From NCBI RefSeq assembly GCF_014218705.1, contig NZ_JABBJF010000021.1:1-64000 (forward strand): a stretch of DNA of 64,000 nucleotides, read 5' to 3'. Each line of letters begins with the position of its first letter. Positions within the stretch are counted from its first letter, which is position 1. Shown piece by piece: positions 25,537-33,790 of this stretch. The position numbers and the translations under genes were made by a program. The DNA comes from Kluyvera sichuanensis. GTDB taxonomy: Bacteria > Pseudomonadota > Gammaproteobacteria > Enterobacterales > Enterobacteriaceae. The notes beneath the pieces were generated by a model, which saw nothing but the letters and a program-made list of their open reading frames with translations, ran no database searches and was not told the origin of the DNA.

Positions 25537-26418
25537 TCAAATTTTTACGTTGGTCAGTGCGGCGATAGCCTTGTCGTGCTTGTTCGCCAGAGAGCAGTAC
25601 CACTTAACGCGGGTACGTACTGCGTCTTTGTTCTGTACAGTACCGATGTTCTCAACAACGATACCGGCGTTTTCGCCACCGTACAGACCGGTCACGCCGT
25701 TCTCTTCGGACAGGTGCAGACAGTAGATGTCCGCAGCGGTGTTGTCTTCGCTCTTCGGAATGAAGTCGTTGATGATGAACGGAACACCGTTATGGCACAG
25801 CATCGGACGACCGAAGTTCTCCATCATGATTTCGGACGGGCCTACGTTGACGGTACGCAGCAGAGCGCGGTACGCACGCAGGTGTTCGGAACGCATCATG
25901 ATGCAGTCAGCGCCTAGGTCTTTCACCGCGTCCACCAGCTCGTCGAACATGGAGAACGTCATGGAAGCCTTAGCGATGTCGATCTTCTGATCGTTGTGCA
26001 TCAGCTTCGGAATACCGTCGAATGCTTTGGTGTTCTCGGTGGAGTTACCCAGAATCAGGTTGCGACGGAATGCACGCGCCAGACCTTTCACCTTCTGACG
26101 AACCTGGATTGCCAGCTGGCTGTTGGTGTCAGACATAGTGGTCGCCAGGAATTTGTCGACGTCTACGTCGCCTGCCAGGATACGCAGTTTCGCAACGTGT
26201 TCGGTGAAGGTTGCAGCGCCTTCGGTGATGGTGTCGTTCACATCAATAAAGGTTGCTTCGCTCAGGGTAGCTTCACGGTTGTAGAGGTATGCCTTAGAAT
26301 TAATCTTCATGAAAGGCAGAACAGCGAACAGGTCATCGCGATCGATGATGGTCTCGATCACACCCTGCTCAAGTTCGTTGTTAGACAGCTTTTCAGCTTC
26401 ATCACGCAGTAATGGCAT
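25537..26418 (-). CDS. Major capsid protein (HK97 fold, predicted)
   Basis: 293 aa. MPLLRDEAEKLSNNELEQGVIETII ... LFAVLPFMKINSKAYLYNRE is the pattern of capsid proteins in this phage group: an N-arm/E-loop-like start, then helices and a beta-hinge (FIINDFIPKSEDNTAADIYCLHL). Order terminase-portal-scaffold-capsid supports it, and a strong terminator follows. No separate maturation protease is visible; the upstream protein would act as scaffold. Confidence 0.88.
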   Translation of the reverse strand: MPLLRDEAEKLSNNELEQGVIETIIDRDDLFAVLPFMKINSKAYLYNREATLSEATFIDVNDTITEGAATFTEHVAKLRILAGDVDVDKFLATTMSDTNSQLAIQVRQKVKGLARAFRRNLILGNSTENTKAFDGIPKLMHNDQKIDIAKASMTFSMFDELVDAVKDLGADCIMMRSEHLRAYRALLRTVNVGPSEIMMENFGRPMLCHNGVPFIINDFIPKSEDNTAADIYCLHLSEENGVTGLYGGENAGIVVENIGTVQNKDAVRTRVKWYCSLANKHDKAIAALTNVKI

Positions 26419-26444
26419 CTTTCATTTCCCTATGATTTAAGATG

Positions 26445-27341
26445 TTACTTGAGTCCGATTTTCCCCAGACCGGAGGTCAACTTATCCATAGTCGACTTGC
26501 TCTTCGGCTGGTTTACTTTGTGGGTCGGTTTGCTATTGGAACCAGCACCCTGCTTGGCTTCGCTGCGCAACAGTGCGTCAGCTTCCGGATCTGCACGCAG
26601 AATACGCTCAATCGCGGATTCGAACGGTAACGGTTTGCCTTCACCGTCAACCAGAACTGCACGTTCTTTCTGACCGGCTGGCTTATCAAAGCCCACAACA
26701 CTACCGTCTTCACCCACTTCGAAATGAGATCCGTAGATAACGCGAGCCTTAGCCGGAGTCATCAGAACTTTGTCACGCAGGAAGGCAGAGCCGCTGAAGG
26801 AAGCGCCAACAGTCATTTCGACCAGTTGAGCCTTCAGTGCGGCGTTCTCGCTCTCCAGAGCGGAGTAGCGTTCGTCGCGCTGTGCCAGTTCAGCCTGGTG
26901 CGCTTCGATCATCTGCTTTTTCACAGCATCGAACTCACCACGGCGTTCCAGTTCAGCCTGCTCCGCCTCCCGACGTGCGGTTTCTGCGGCTTGTTCAGCT
27001 TCGAGAAGCTGGCGAGCACGCGCCGGGTCAATATCACCGTACTGAGCCAGCTGATCGGCCAATGTGCGCTCTTTCTCCTTGCGCTTCATGTTCTCTTTCA
27101 GCAGGTCTGCACCGGCTTTCTTGGACTTACGCAGTTCTGCCAGCAATTCTTCCTGAGTCATACCGGCATACTCGTCGTCGTCACCCTTCGGTTGCTCTTT
27201 TTGCTCGCCCTGTTTGCCTGGGTCTTGATTGCCCTGCTCATTGTCTCCAGCAGGAGCACCGCCACCAGCGCCTCCGCGCTCATGCGCTTCGGCTACATCC
27301 ATCAGGCCACGACGGGCCATAAGCATTTGCCACAGATTCAT
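26445..27341 (-). CDS. Capsid scaffolding protein (DUF6651-like)
   Basis: 298 aa. A glycine/acid-rich start is followed by a long coiled coil at ~60-175 (LLAELRKSKKAGADLLKEN ... YSALESENAALKAQL) and a Lys-rich C-terminus (KVNQPKSKSTMDKLTSGLGK). Coiled-coil, low-aromatic proteins directly before the capsid gene are scaffolds. AAAGGAATTTCT precedes the ATG. Confidence 0.8.
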   Translation of the reverse strand: MNLWQMLMARRGLMDVAEAHERGGAGGGAPAGDNEQGNQDPGKQGEQKEQPKGDDDEYAGMTQEELLAELRKSKKAGADLLKENMKRKEKERTLADQLAQYGDIDPARARQLLEAEQAAETARREAEQAELERRGEFDAVKKQMIEAHQAELAQRDERYSALESENAALKAQLVEMTVGASFSGSAFLRDKVLMTPAKARVIYGSHFEVGEDGSVVGFDKPAGQKERAVLVDGEGKPLPFESAIERILRADPEADALLRSEAKQGAGSNSKPTHKVNQPKSKSTMDKLTSGLGKIGLK

Positions 27342-27363
27342 AGAAATTCCTTTTCGTTACTTA

Positions 27364-28938
27364 TCACTCGGTCTCTTGAGTAGATGAGTCCCCATTCCCT
27401 CGGGGTTGATCTTGCCCGCTTTCTTGGGCTGCATCTCGATCATAAGTAAGTACTGACTTATTTTCAAGGGTGTTAAGATCATTTTTTGGAGGAAATTTCA
27501 AGAGATCTTTTTGAAATTCCTTTTGCATCACCTCGGAAATGTTCGGGAAGACCTTCTCGATGAGCATTTCCATCTGATGACGACGAACAGAATCAGGCGC
27601 CTGGAGCAGCGACAGTTTCTCAGCAACGGCAAACTCGTCAGTCAGACCGCGAATGTCGAAACTTTCCGGGTACGCGATCAGAGAGTGGTCTTCATCCAGT
27701 TCGACACCCATCCATTTCGCTGCCAGCTGCATCATCTGGCGCTCTGCCCTTTCGAGGCGCTCTGCTTTTGTCACCAGCAGACTGTTAACGCGCTGGAAGT
27801 CGTACATCTTCGCTGCGCCCGAAGAGTTATCGATGCCCTGTGCGTTATCCTGCTTGGTTCGCTCACCTGCCACACCAACGGAATGGTAGATCTCGTTAAT
27901 CACCGTCTTAATCGTGGTGATAATCATCTGGGCCTGTTTCGGGTCCGGAGACAGGTAGAATGGCTGATTACCGCTCTCAGAGTCGAAGGTGAAGACGCGC
28001 TTTGTCCCCATTTCAAGCACTTTGGTGTGGTTTTCATCGCCCGGCAGCAATGACTGAACCGGGATCGCCAGCTGGCTGAATGTCTGATCCTGAATAATCG
28101 CGTCAAGGTTCGACAGGTAGTTGGCCACGGCGCGATCAAGATAGGCAATATCGTCAATCAACGACGGGCTGAAATACGGAGACTCGCTTTCACCAATGCA
28201 ATCCACCGGGAACACCGGCACCACGCCCAGATTATGCTGGCCGCTATCCTCCAGAACGACTTTGGCCTGACGGCGACCGCTATTTCCGGAACCCTTCTTC
28301 ACTTCTTCACGGAACAGATACCACTCGTTTTGCGTCCACAGACGGTAACGCTGGTATTCCTGCCCGGTTGAAGTGAACGGATCTTCGTCGTCGCGCGCGA
28401 TTTCAACAATCAGCGCCCACAACATATTGCCGTCTTCATCCCAGGCAACATCAAGCAGCTGCTGCGGCGAAATCCAGTAAGCGTAGGCACGCGCATCATT
28501 TTTCTTCTCGTCTGCAACAGACTCAACATCGACGTTCATCGTGCTATCCACGACAACCCAGATACGGCCATAAATGGATGATTGCAGATCGATAGCCGCC
28601 ATAAACGCATCGATGGAGGCGTTCTGGCGCGTGGCTCGCTTCCAGAAATTGCGGATCTGCTCCGGTGCTTCATCAGTGTTGCGGTGAATGACCTCTTTGA
28701 AGAGGTATTTGTTGATGAGGTTTACCACTTCGCGCGTATGGTTGAAGCGATAAGCGCGTTCCAGGCGCTCTTTGAACTCCTGATCGCCCTCTTTGAAGTA
28801 ACGGAAGATATTGTCGTTGAACCAGGCACGCCCGCCAGCGTAGGTGCTGGCGAGGAAGTCCCAATGTTCTTTTTTCTTCTCATATTCAGGGTGGCGTCGT
28901 GCCACAAGGTCTTTGATTTGCTTGTCAGTCAATTCCAT
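27364..28938 (-). CDS. Portal protein
   Basis: 524 aa, in the usual place between terminase and scaffold. The stem-like region (YLDRAVANYLSNLDAIIQDQTFSQLAIPVQ) and crown-like helices (LVTKAERLERAERQMMQLAAKWMGVEL) fit the portal families of siphoviruses. It forms the dodecameric DNA entry channel and docks the terminase. Its final codons contain an operator-like palindrome at 27442. Confidence 0.9.
   Translation of the reverse strand: MELTDKQIKDLVARRHPEYEKKKEHWDFLASTYAGGRAWFNDNIFRYFKEGDQEFKERLERAYRFNHTREVVNLINKYLFKEVIHRNTDEAPEQIRNFWKRATRQNASIDAFMAAIDLQSSIYGRIWVVVDSTMNVDVESVADEKKNDARAYAYWISPQQLLDVAWDEDGNMLWALIVEIARDDEDPFTSTGQEYQRYRLWTQNEWYLFREEVKKGSGNSGRRQAKVVLEDSGQHNLGVVPVFPVDCIGESESPYFSPSLIDDIAYLDRAVANYLSNLDAIIQDQTFSQLAIPVQSLLPGDENHTKVLEMGTKRVFTFDSESGNQPFYLSPDPKQAQMIITTIKTVINEIYHSVGVAGERTKQDNAQGIDNSSGAAKMYDFQRVNSLLVTKAERLERAERQMMQLAAKWMGVELDEDHSLIAYPESFDIRGLTDEFAVAEKLSLLQAPDSVRRHQMEMLIEKVFPNISEVMQKEFQKDLLKFPPKNDLNTLENKSVLTYDRDAAQESGQDQPRGNGDSSTQETE
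27442..27461. promoter_or_regulatory. Operator-like palindrome inside the portal gene end
   Basis: ATAAGTAAGTACTGACTTAT, 17 of 20 matches, located in coding sequence (portal ...KSVLTYD...), 100 bp before the scaffold start. It is the only clear site in a reading frame. Confidence 0.55.
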
Positions 28939-28955
28939 TTGATTTCCCTTTCCAC

Positions 28956-28975
28956 TTAGGTAAGTACTTACCTAT
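28956..28975. promoter_or_regulatory. Operator-like palindrome between terL and portal
   Basis: TTAGGTAAGTACTTACCTAT, 19 of 20 matches, the best copy. It overlaps the terL stop codon and ends 18 bp before the portal ATG. Confidence 0.8.
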
Positions 28976-30228
28976 CTAGATCCACCAAGAATAACACGAT
29001 TTTTCACCGGATACCTACGATGAACCGGATAACCCAACGCATCCGCACTGTGTTCGATGCCGCCAGTCTTATCCATATCGCGTGAGCCTGGCTTGTAGAT
29101 CACCTTCTCCAGCGAGTCGATGAGGTGTTTGCACTTCGGATCGATGTACAACCGGGTTTCGCCCGAGGCACTCATCAACATGCGGTTCACTGCGTTAACA
29201 CGGTCTGCGATCGGCGGGTGCTTCTTCGGATAATCGACTCGAAGGAAACCTTTTTCCTTGAAGATATCGACGTCCGATTCGCCGCGTGCGTGCTGGCGAT
29301 ACGCACCTGCCGGGTCAGGGAAGATAGTGACCTGAGACTTCCAACGCCAGAAACGGCGCTCCAGCTCATCACACACTTCAGCCGTGTTGGAAGAGAACAG
29401 CACAACCTCGTCCACGGCCCACAACTCGCCATTTGGCTGCGGCTGCAGGATGACCGATGACATAGGGTCGATGTTGAAGTCCTGACCAACCCAGATCGGC
29501 AGTTTCGGATTGAACTGGAGTGGCTTCACATGCACATTGCGGTCGAACGGGTAGTAAACGCGTCCGGACATGTTTTCGAAGCTGGCCAGGTATTCCTGTG
29601 CGAACGATTTAGGGTCCATATCGTTCTTCGCTGCTTCGATTTCCGCGCTCGGTACGAACGGAGAATCGGCCGTAACGAACTGCCAGCTCTTCCACTGCCC
29701 CTTGCGTTGCAAATCTTTGTTCTGACCGATAGTCCACAGCTTGTGGAACTCGGAGAAGCCTTTTGGCGTACCGATGATCAGCGCACCGCCACGGGTGGAG
29801 GACAGTGTCGGACGCAGTACCTTGTACCAGGTGTCAGGCTTCATATCCTGAAATTCATCGAGCACCACAAAGTGCAGTGCCACACCACGAAGCGTATCGG
29901 GCTTATCCGCACCTTTCAGCGCGATTTCAGAGCCGTTCTTCAGCACGATGGTCATCGTGGTGTCGTTTTTCTTACGAACCCATTTACGCGGCAGAACTTC
30001 CTGCAGGTCATCCCACAAGATCTGGCGAGCCATCTGGTAAGTCGGTGCGACGTACCAGACACGTTGCTTCTTCTCTTTGGCTGCCGCGCGGATGATGGTG
30101 GAGATCGACAACCGGGATTTACCCCAGCGTCGACCCGCACACACCACTTTGAAACGATGTGGCGACTGGAAGACTTGCATCTGCCCAGAATGCAGCTGTA
30201 CGAGACTCAGAGACGACGGGATGGCCAT
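28972..30228 (-). CDS. terL: Terminase large subunit
   Basis: 418 aa. Walker A AGRRWGKS (31-38), Walker B with the catalytic acid in VVLDEFQDM (~123-131), coupling motif GTPKG (~163), then an RNase H-like nuclease with aspartates in WVGQDFNIDP (~245) and IFPDPAGAY (~306). It drives DNA packaging and cuts the concatemer. Coupled to the small subunit, 2 bp apart. Confidence 0.95.
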   Translation of the reverse strand: MAIPSSLSLVQLHSGQMQVFQSPHRFKVVCAGRRWGKSRLSISTIIRAAAKEKKQRVWYVAPTYQMARQILWDDLQEVLPRKWVRKKNDTTMTIVLKNGSEIALKGADKPDTLRGVALHFVVLDEFQDMKPDTWYKVLRPTLSSTRGGALIIGTPKGFSEFHKLWTIGQNKDLQRKGQWKSWQFVTADSPFVPSAEIEAAKNDMDPKSFAQEYLASFENMSGRVYYPFDRNVHVKPLQFNPKLPIWVGQDFNIDPMSSVILQPQPNGELWAVDEVVLFSSNTAEVCDELERRFWRWKSQVTIFPDPAGAYRQHARGESDVDIFKEKGFLRVDYPKKHPPIADRVNAVNRMLMSASGETRLYIDPKCKHLIDSLEKVIYKPGSRDMDKTGGIEHSADALGYPVHRRYPVKNRVILGGSR

Positions 30229-30230
30229 AG

Positions 30231-30872
30231 TTAGACGCTCCCATCACTTTCATCACCAGACGCGTCAGAATCGCCCTCAGCTTCGCTCAGTGCTTCCTCT
30301 TCGAGTGACTCAAGCAGATCGTCATCAATCAGATCCGGCTCATCATCTTCCTTACGCAGCTGCGCCACCTGGGAAGGCGTAAGTTCGCCAAATACCAGGT
30401 TCGGGATTTCGTCGTCCTCGTTCTCCACGCGATCCATACCGAGCGCTTTCGACGATATTTCGAAGCACTTAGCGAGTGTGCCGCTGGCACGCTGGAGACT
30501 CTTCAGGTCATCTTCGATGGCTGCCAGTGGCCTGCCGTCCTTCTTGGCTGTGGCCACCTCATGCATCACCATACGACCGAGTGCGAACGCCCAATCGTCG
30601 TAACGAGTCCGGCGCTCTTCGATTTTCTCTGCACGCGCCTTCGCACGCAGCTCTGCGTCGGATTTGAGCGACTCGCGCACCATCTTCCCAACGGAGTCCG
30701 CGCCTTTCTCTAATCCACGCTTTTTGAAATGTCTGGAGAGCGTTTCACGACGAATGCCGTACTCTTCCTCCAGCTTGGAGAGTGTGTATTCGCCGGAAGT
30801 CCACTTCGCTTCGGCTTCTGCCCACTCAGCTGGTGTCAGGCGAGTTTTGCTCTCGTCTTTTTCTACAGTCAT
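30231..30872 (-). CDS. terS: Terminase small subunit
   Basis: 213 aa. A helix-turn-helix lies near residues 33-55 (YTLSKLEEEYGIRRETLSRHFKKRGL). A helical oligomerisation region and a very acidic C-terminus (EDDEPDLIDDDLLESLEEEALSEAEGD) follow. It should recognise the packaging site; a large palindrome lies ~100 bp upstream. AGAGGGATCT precedes the ATG. Two AAACAAnTTGTTT-type motifs sit in its promoter region. Confidence 0.85.
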   Translation of the reverse strand: MTVEKDESKTRLTPAEWAEAEAKWTSGEYTLSKLEEEYGIRRETLSRHFKKRGLEKGADSVGKMVRESLKSDAELRAKARAEKIEERRTRYDDWAFALGRMVMHEVATAKKDGRPLAAIEDDLKSLQRASGTLAKCFEISSKALGMDRVENEDDEIPNLVFGELTPSQVAQLRKEDDEPDLIDDDLLESLEEEALSEAEGDSDASGDESDGSV

Positions 30873-30912
30873 AGATCCCTCTAAAACACTCAGAGCGCAT
30901 CCTTGCGCTCCT

Positions 30913-30925
30913 AAACAACTTGTTT
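30913..30925 (-). promoter_or_regulatory. AAACAACTTGTTT palindrome upstream of terS
   Basis: Perfect AAACAA/TTGTTT. A second half-like copy (CCAATTTGTTTTCTGGGTGTT) lies at 30940-30960, so the terS promoter carries two adjacent elements. Confidence 0.55.
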
Positions 30926-30969
30926 AATTCAGTGCCTAACCAATTTGTTTTCTGGGTGTTTAAAACCGG

Positions 30970-31062
30970 GCTGGGAAGTATTCAGAACCTGCTTCCGTAT
31001 ATATTTAATAAGTCACTTAGTATTTATATATACGGAAGCAGGCTCTCAAACTGGCTCCCAGA
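30970..31062. repeat. Large imperfect palindrome, copy A
   Basis: Inner arms at 30988-31003 and 31027-31042 are perfect over 16 bp (CCTGCTTCCGTATATA and its complement) around a 23-bp AT-rich loop. Outer arms (CTGGGAA.. / ..TCCCAG) extend it to ~93 bp. A second copy lies at 55737-55847. Both begin a few bases downstream of the stop of a - strand gene. They could be a terminator, a cos/pac-linked element (copy A is ~100 bp from terS) or a replication structure. Confidence 0.8.
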
Positions 31063-31067
31063 CCGAC

Positions 31068-31334
31068 TTACATCACCAGTAATTTGGCTCTGGCACGACC
31101 TAACGTGGTCAGTCCCAGCGTGCGACGGTGGTAGCCGGAATCACCGCGCTGGCGGCACATTCCTTTCTCCACCAGCCCCTTTTTCACCAGTGCGCGGATA
31201 GAGAACTGCATACTCTGTTTGGTCGTTTTGTACGGCAGCACTTCAAGCAGCTCGTCCAGATCGAGCAGATGCCCACGCTCATGGCCTAAATTGATGGTTT
31301 TGATGATGTCTTTTTGTTTGTCGGTCAACGTCAT
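31068..31334 (-). CDS. Small winged-helix-like protein
   Basis: 88 aa. MTLTDKQKDIIKTINLGHERGHLLDLDELLEVLP ... SMQFSIRALVKKGLVEKG ... RTLGLTTLGRARAKLL has the helix-turn-helix-wing order of MarR-like winged-helix proteins: a recognition helix near 40-52 and a 'LTTLGR' end. It follows the GNAT gene by 9 bp in the same operon, so it may regulate or accompany the ParB-ABC-GNAT cluster. Confidence 0.6.
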   Translation of the reverse strand: MTLTDKQKDIIKTINLGHERGHLLDLDELLEVLPYKTTKQSMQFSIRALVKKGLVEKGMCRQRGDSGYHRRTLGLTTLGRARAKLLVM

Positions 31335-31343
31335 GGCAAATCC

Positions 31344-32234
31344 TTATGCCGGTAATGCAATTTCAAGAGGTTTATTCAAAGGCTGTTTGTCGAATGCCAG
31401 CAGTGGCAGCGTGTCCGGCAGCTGACGACCAAAGTCCGGGTTTCGGTACACGCCATACAGCGGAGACGTGAAGCTCAGGTTGTGAATGTCCTTGAGCAGC
31501 TTCACGATGCTGGCCTCGTCCACCAGGCTGTCGGCAATGTCCTGAATCGTCGTGCCACGATTACGCCCGGCTTTGGCCAGGGAACTGTTCTTGTGGTAGT
31601 CAGCGACCAGATCACGCAGCGCACGACGACGGCGAGACTCACTCATGGCGAACAGCTCTTTGACGATCGCTTCGTTGTCGCCAGGGTCAGAACGGAAATG
31701 ACGCTGGAAGACGCGCAACGCACTCTCATAGCTCTTCGGACGCTCCGGACGGATGAACTGGAACCCTGCTTTCATGGCGAACGGGTTGTATTTGCTCATC
31801 GACGACTGGATCTCGATGATTGGCCGGTCGTGCATCCTGCTAACCAGGTTAATCATTCGATAGGAGACGCCGACACCGCGGTACTGAGTGTCAACAACGG
31901 AACGGCTGATCACGGCAAAGTTGTTGTTCACGTACCGGCCCCAATACTGGTTGGCCACGGTGGTATTGGTGGTTGGCTTCAGCTTAGGAAACATGCGATG
32001 GCGAGGCGCCAGCAGCAGTTTCGGGTAAGCCATAACCACGACGCCCACCAGCCGGTCGTCCAGTTCGCAGCGATAATACGTTGGCGCGAACGGCTTACCA
32101 TCCGTCTTGTAGTGCAGCGACTTCAGCGCGTGCCAGTCTTCAACCGTGCCTTTGGTAACGGTCATACGCTCCAGAAAGTCCAGATGACGCGGGAACTCTT
32201 CCGGGCGGTAGCGTTTGATGATGATGCCTGTCAT
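31344..32234 (-). CDS. GNAT / Mom-like acyltransferase
   Basis: 296 aa. Residues ~10-165 form a GNAT fold: substrate-side strand (FAPTYYRCELDDRLVGVVVMAYP), then a 'VISRSVVDTQYRGVGVSYRMINLV' segment whose YRGVGVS is the acyl-CoA pyrophosphate loop, then IIEIQSSMSKYNPFAMKAGF. This layout is shared with Mom-like proteins that modify adenine in phage DNA and with GNATs found next to phage ParB/ABC genes. The C-terminal ~130 residues are helical and specific to this group. Coupled to an 84-aa gene and the ABC ATPase. DNA-modifying activity is inferred, not shown. Confidence 0.7.
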   Translation of the reverse strand: MTGIIIKRYRPEEFPRHLDFLERMTVTKGTVEDWHALKSLHYKTDGKPFAPTYYRCELDDRLVGVVVMAYPKLLLAPRHRMFPKLKPTTNTTVANQYWGRYVNNNFAVISRSVVDTQYRGVGVSYRMINLVSRMHDRPIIEIQSSMSKYNPFAMKAGFQFIRPERPKSYESALRVFQRHFRSDPGDNEAIVKELFAMSESRRRRALRDLVADYHKNSSLAKAGRNRGTTIQDIADSLVDEASIVKLLKDIHNLSFTSPLYGVYRNPDFGRQLPDTLPLLAFDKQPLNKPLEIALPA

Positions 32235-32239
32235 GTCGA

Positions 32240-32494
32240 TCACCTACGCTCGATATTGGCATTGATGAAGTCCAGGCGAAGCGATTCCATCGCCCCAACC
32301 ATGACGTATGGACGCCCACCGTTATGCCAGCAATCCAGCACACTGCCGTCGTTGTTGATCATCAGCAGTGCCAGGCTCTGGCTTTTGCCTTCTCTGGCGT
32401 ACTGGAGTGCTTCTTCCAGCAGGCGGATGACTTCAACGTTGTTGTTGTCAGCCTCTTTCGATGGCTTCAGCTCTACGATCTTCAAATCAGGCAT
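32240..32494 (-). CDS. Small unknown protein of the ParB-ABC-GNAT cluster
   Basis: 84 aa. EVIRLLEEALQYAREGKSQSLALLMINNDGSVLDCWHNGG ... MVGAMESLRLDFI matches a common family of short phage proteins of unknown function. It overlaps both neighbours' ends (ABC stop and GNAT start), so it is translated with them. Possibly a regulatory or structural partner. Confidence 0.6.
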   Translation of the reverse strand: MPDLKIVELKPSKEADNNNVEVIRLLEEALQYAREGKSQSLALLMINNDGSVLDCWHNGGRPYVMVGAMESLRLDFINANIERR

Positions 32495-33125
32495 ATTCCA
32501 CCTTCACGCGTTCTTTGTAGTGCTTGGTGATCTGCATATCCGGGCGCAGCGCGTTCTTCAGGTCTTCGTGGGTCGTCGCCACCATTACCGTCGCACCAAC
32601 CTTACGGGCGGCACGCTGGAGGTTCGACGCCACAACCTGGGCGGTTACACGGTCGAGAACAGCGCCAAATTCGTCGGCAGCCCAGACTTTCGCGCCGGAC
32701 TCGATCAGCTTGGCGATCTTGAGACGGTATTTCTGGCCGTCAGACATCTCGGATGGCTTACGCACAAAGAGATAGGCGTCGTTCAATCCGGCCATAGACA
32801 GCAGCCCCAGCGCTTCGCTGGTGGTTTTGCCCAGCTGGTCAATGACGTTAACCTCATTGTCGAAGGCAAAGTCATCGATGGAGGCTACAGAAAGCCCTTC
32901 ATCCTTCATCTGGCGTTGCAGCTCGCGCAGCACAACGGATTTACCGGAACCGGATTGGCCGGTGATGTACACCACGTCGCCCTGCTTCACTTCCAGCTCC
33001 AGATTGTCGTAAAGCGTCCACTCTTTTTCGTCCAGACCAAGACCGAACGATTCGGCAATCTCCAGCGTGCGCGTGGTTTTGTTCACGCGGGTCTGAAACG
33101 ATACGTTGATGGTGTATTTGCTCAT
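32487..33125 (-). CDS. ABC-type ATPase of the ParB-ABC-GNAT cluster
   Basis: 212 aa, a single nucleotide-binding domain with no membrane segment. Walker A GQSGSGKS (56-63), a signature-like EMSDGQKYRLKIAKL, and Walker B VWAADEFGAV with the catalytic Glu. A soluble lone ABC ATPase with no permease gene nearby is not a transporter. Such ABC proteins occur beside ParB and GNAT/Mom genes in phage genomes and are predicted to act on DNA or to drive base modification. The start overlaps the upstream ParB stop (ATGA). Confidence 0.75.
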   Translation of the reverse strand: MSKYTINVSFQTRVNKTTRTLEIAESFGLGLDEKEWTLYDNLELEVKQGDVVYITGQSGSGKSVVLRELQRQMKDEGLSVASIDDFAFDNEVNVIDQLGKTTSEALGLLSMAGLNDAYLFVRKPSEMSDGQKYRLKIAKLIESGAKVWAADEFGAVLDRVTAQVVASNLQRAARKVGATVMVATTHEDLKNALRPDMQITKHYKERVKVEYA

Positions 33126-33790
33126 GCGGCCAGCTCCCCAGAAGAAACTTTCTCCGCATACGCCACGAAAGCGTCTACCCCGCTCTCTCCCGTGATTTCT
33201 TCCATGTGGGCAAGCAAATCCCCAACCACAATGGCAGAGCCAGCAGGGAGCGTTTTAAAACCCAATACGTCGATGACGCGGACTTCTTCAGCGGCCACTT
33301 CGCGACTGATCTCGGTGTGCTCTTCTTTCTGGCGTTCCGTCTCTTCGCCCAGATCGAGCACCAGAGAGCCGGTTTCCATCTCTTCGGTCATGCTGCCGAC
33401 AAGCACGTTCAGCTCGCGCTCTTCAAAACCGAAGACCTCGACGTCGCCCAGCACCAGGGATTCCAGTTCCTGCTGCAATTTGATGGCGTCGTAGTCAATA
33501 CTGGCCAGGCGGTTGTCTTCCAGACGCTTCGCCTTCACTTCTTCTTCGCTCAGATCGTCGCGAACGATGACCGGCACACGCTCCAGACCAGCCAGAAGTG
33601 CCGCCTCGCGACGACCGTGGCCAGTAATGATGACGTCGTGCTTGTCGACCGTGATCGGCTGGTCAAAACCGCGCTTTTTGATGGCGGCCGCCAGGTCGCG
33701 GATCTGCTGTTCGTCATGTTTTTTGGCGTTCATCTCATACGGGATAAGTTCTGCCGGGTTTCGATAGACGATTTCAAAGTTTTTGGTCAT
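33122..33790 (-). CDS. ParB-domain protein 2
   Basis: 222 aa from MTKNFEIVYRNPAELIPYEMNAKKHD. ParB N-terminal fold with the NTP-site motif GHGRREAALLAGLERVPVIVRDD near residues 50-72. The C-terminal half has helices without the KorB/HTH of plasmid ParB. It follows ParB-domain protein 1 (TAATG overlap) and precedes the ABC ATPase. Proteins with this fold include CTPases, nucleases and the ADP-dependent serine kinase. In this cluster a role in nucleotide or DNA modification is more likely than segregation. Confidence 0.75.
   Translation of the reverse strand: MTKNFEIVYRNPAELIPYEMNAKKHDEQQIRDLAAAIKKRGFDQPITVDKHDVIITGHGRREAALLAGLERVPVIVRDDLSEEEVKAKRLEDNRLASIDYDAIKLQQELESLVLGDVEVFGFEERELNVLVGSMTEEMETGSLVLDLGEETERQKEEHTEISREVAAEEVRVIDVLGFKTLPAGSAIVVGDLLAHMEEITGESGVDAFVAYAEKVSSGELAA

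Noticed and set aside
30970..31062. Interpretation as an N15-type telomere resolution site
   Set aside because: The inner palindrome has a 23-bp non-palindromic centre and two copies exist; N15-type sites are perfect to the centre and need a protelomerase, which is not seen here.
31482..33494. Long + strand open frame (670 codons) opposite the GNAT/ABC genes
   Set aside because: Antisense to well-supported coupled genes with protein-family motifs; composition is a shadow of their codons and no ribosome binding site is seen.
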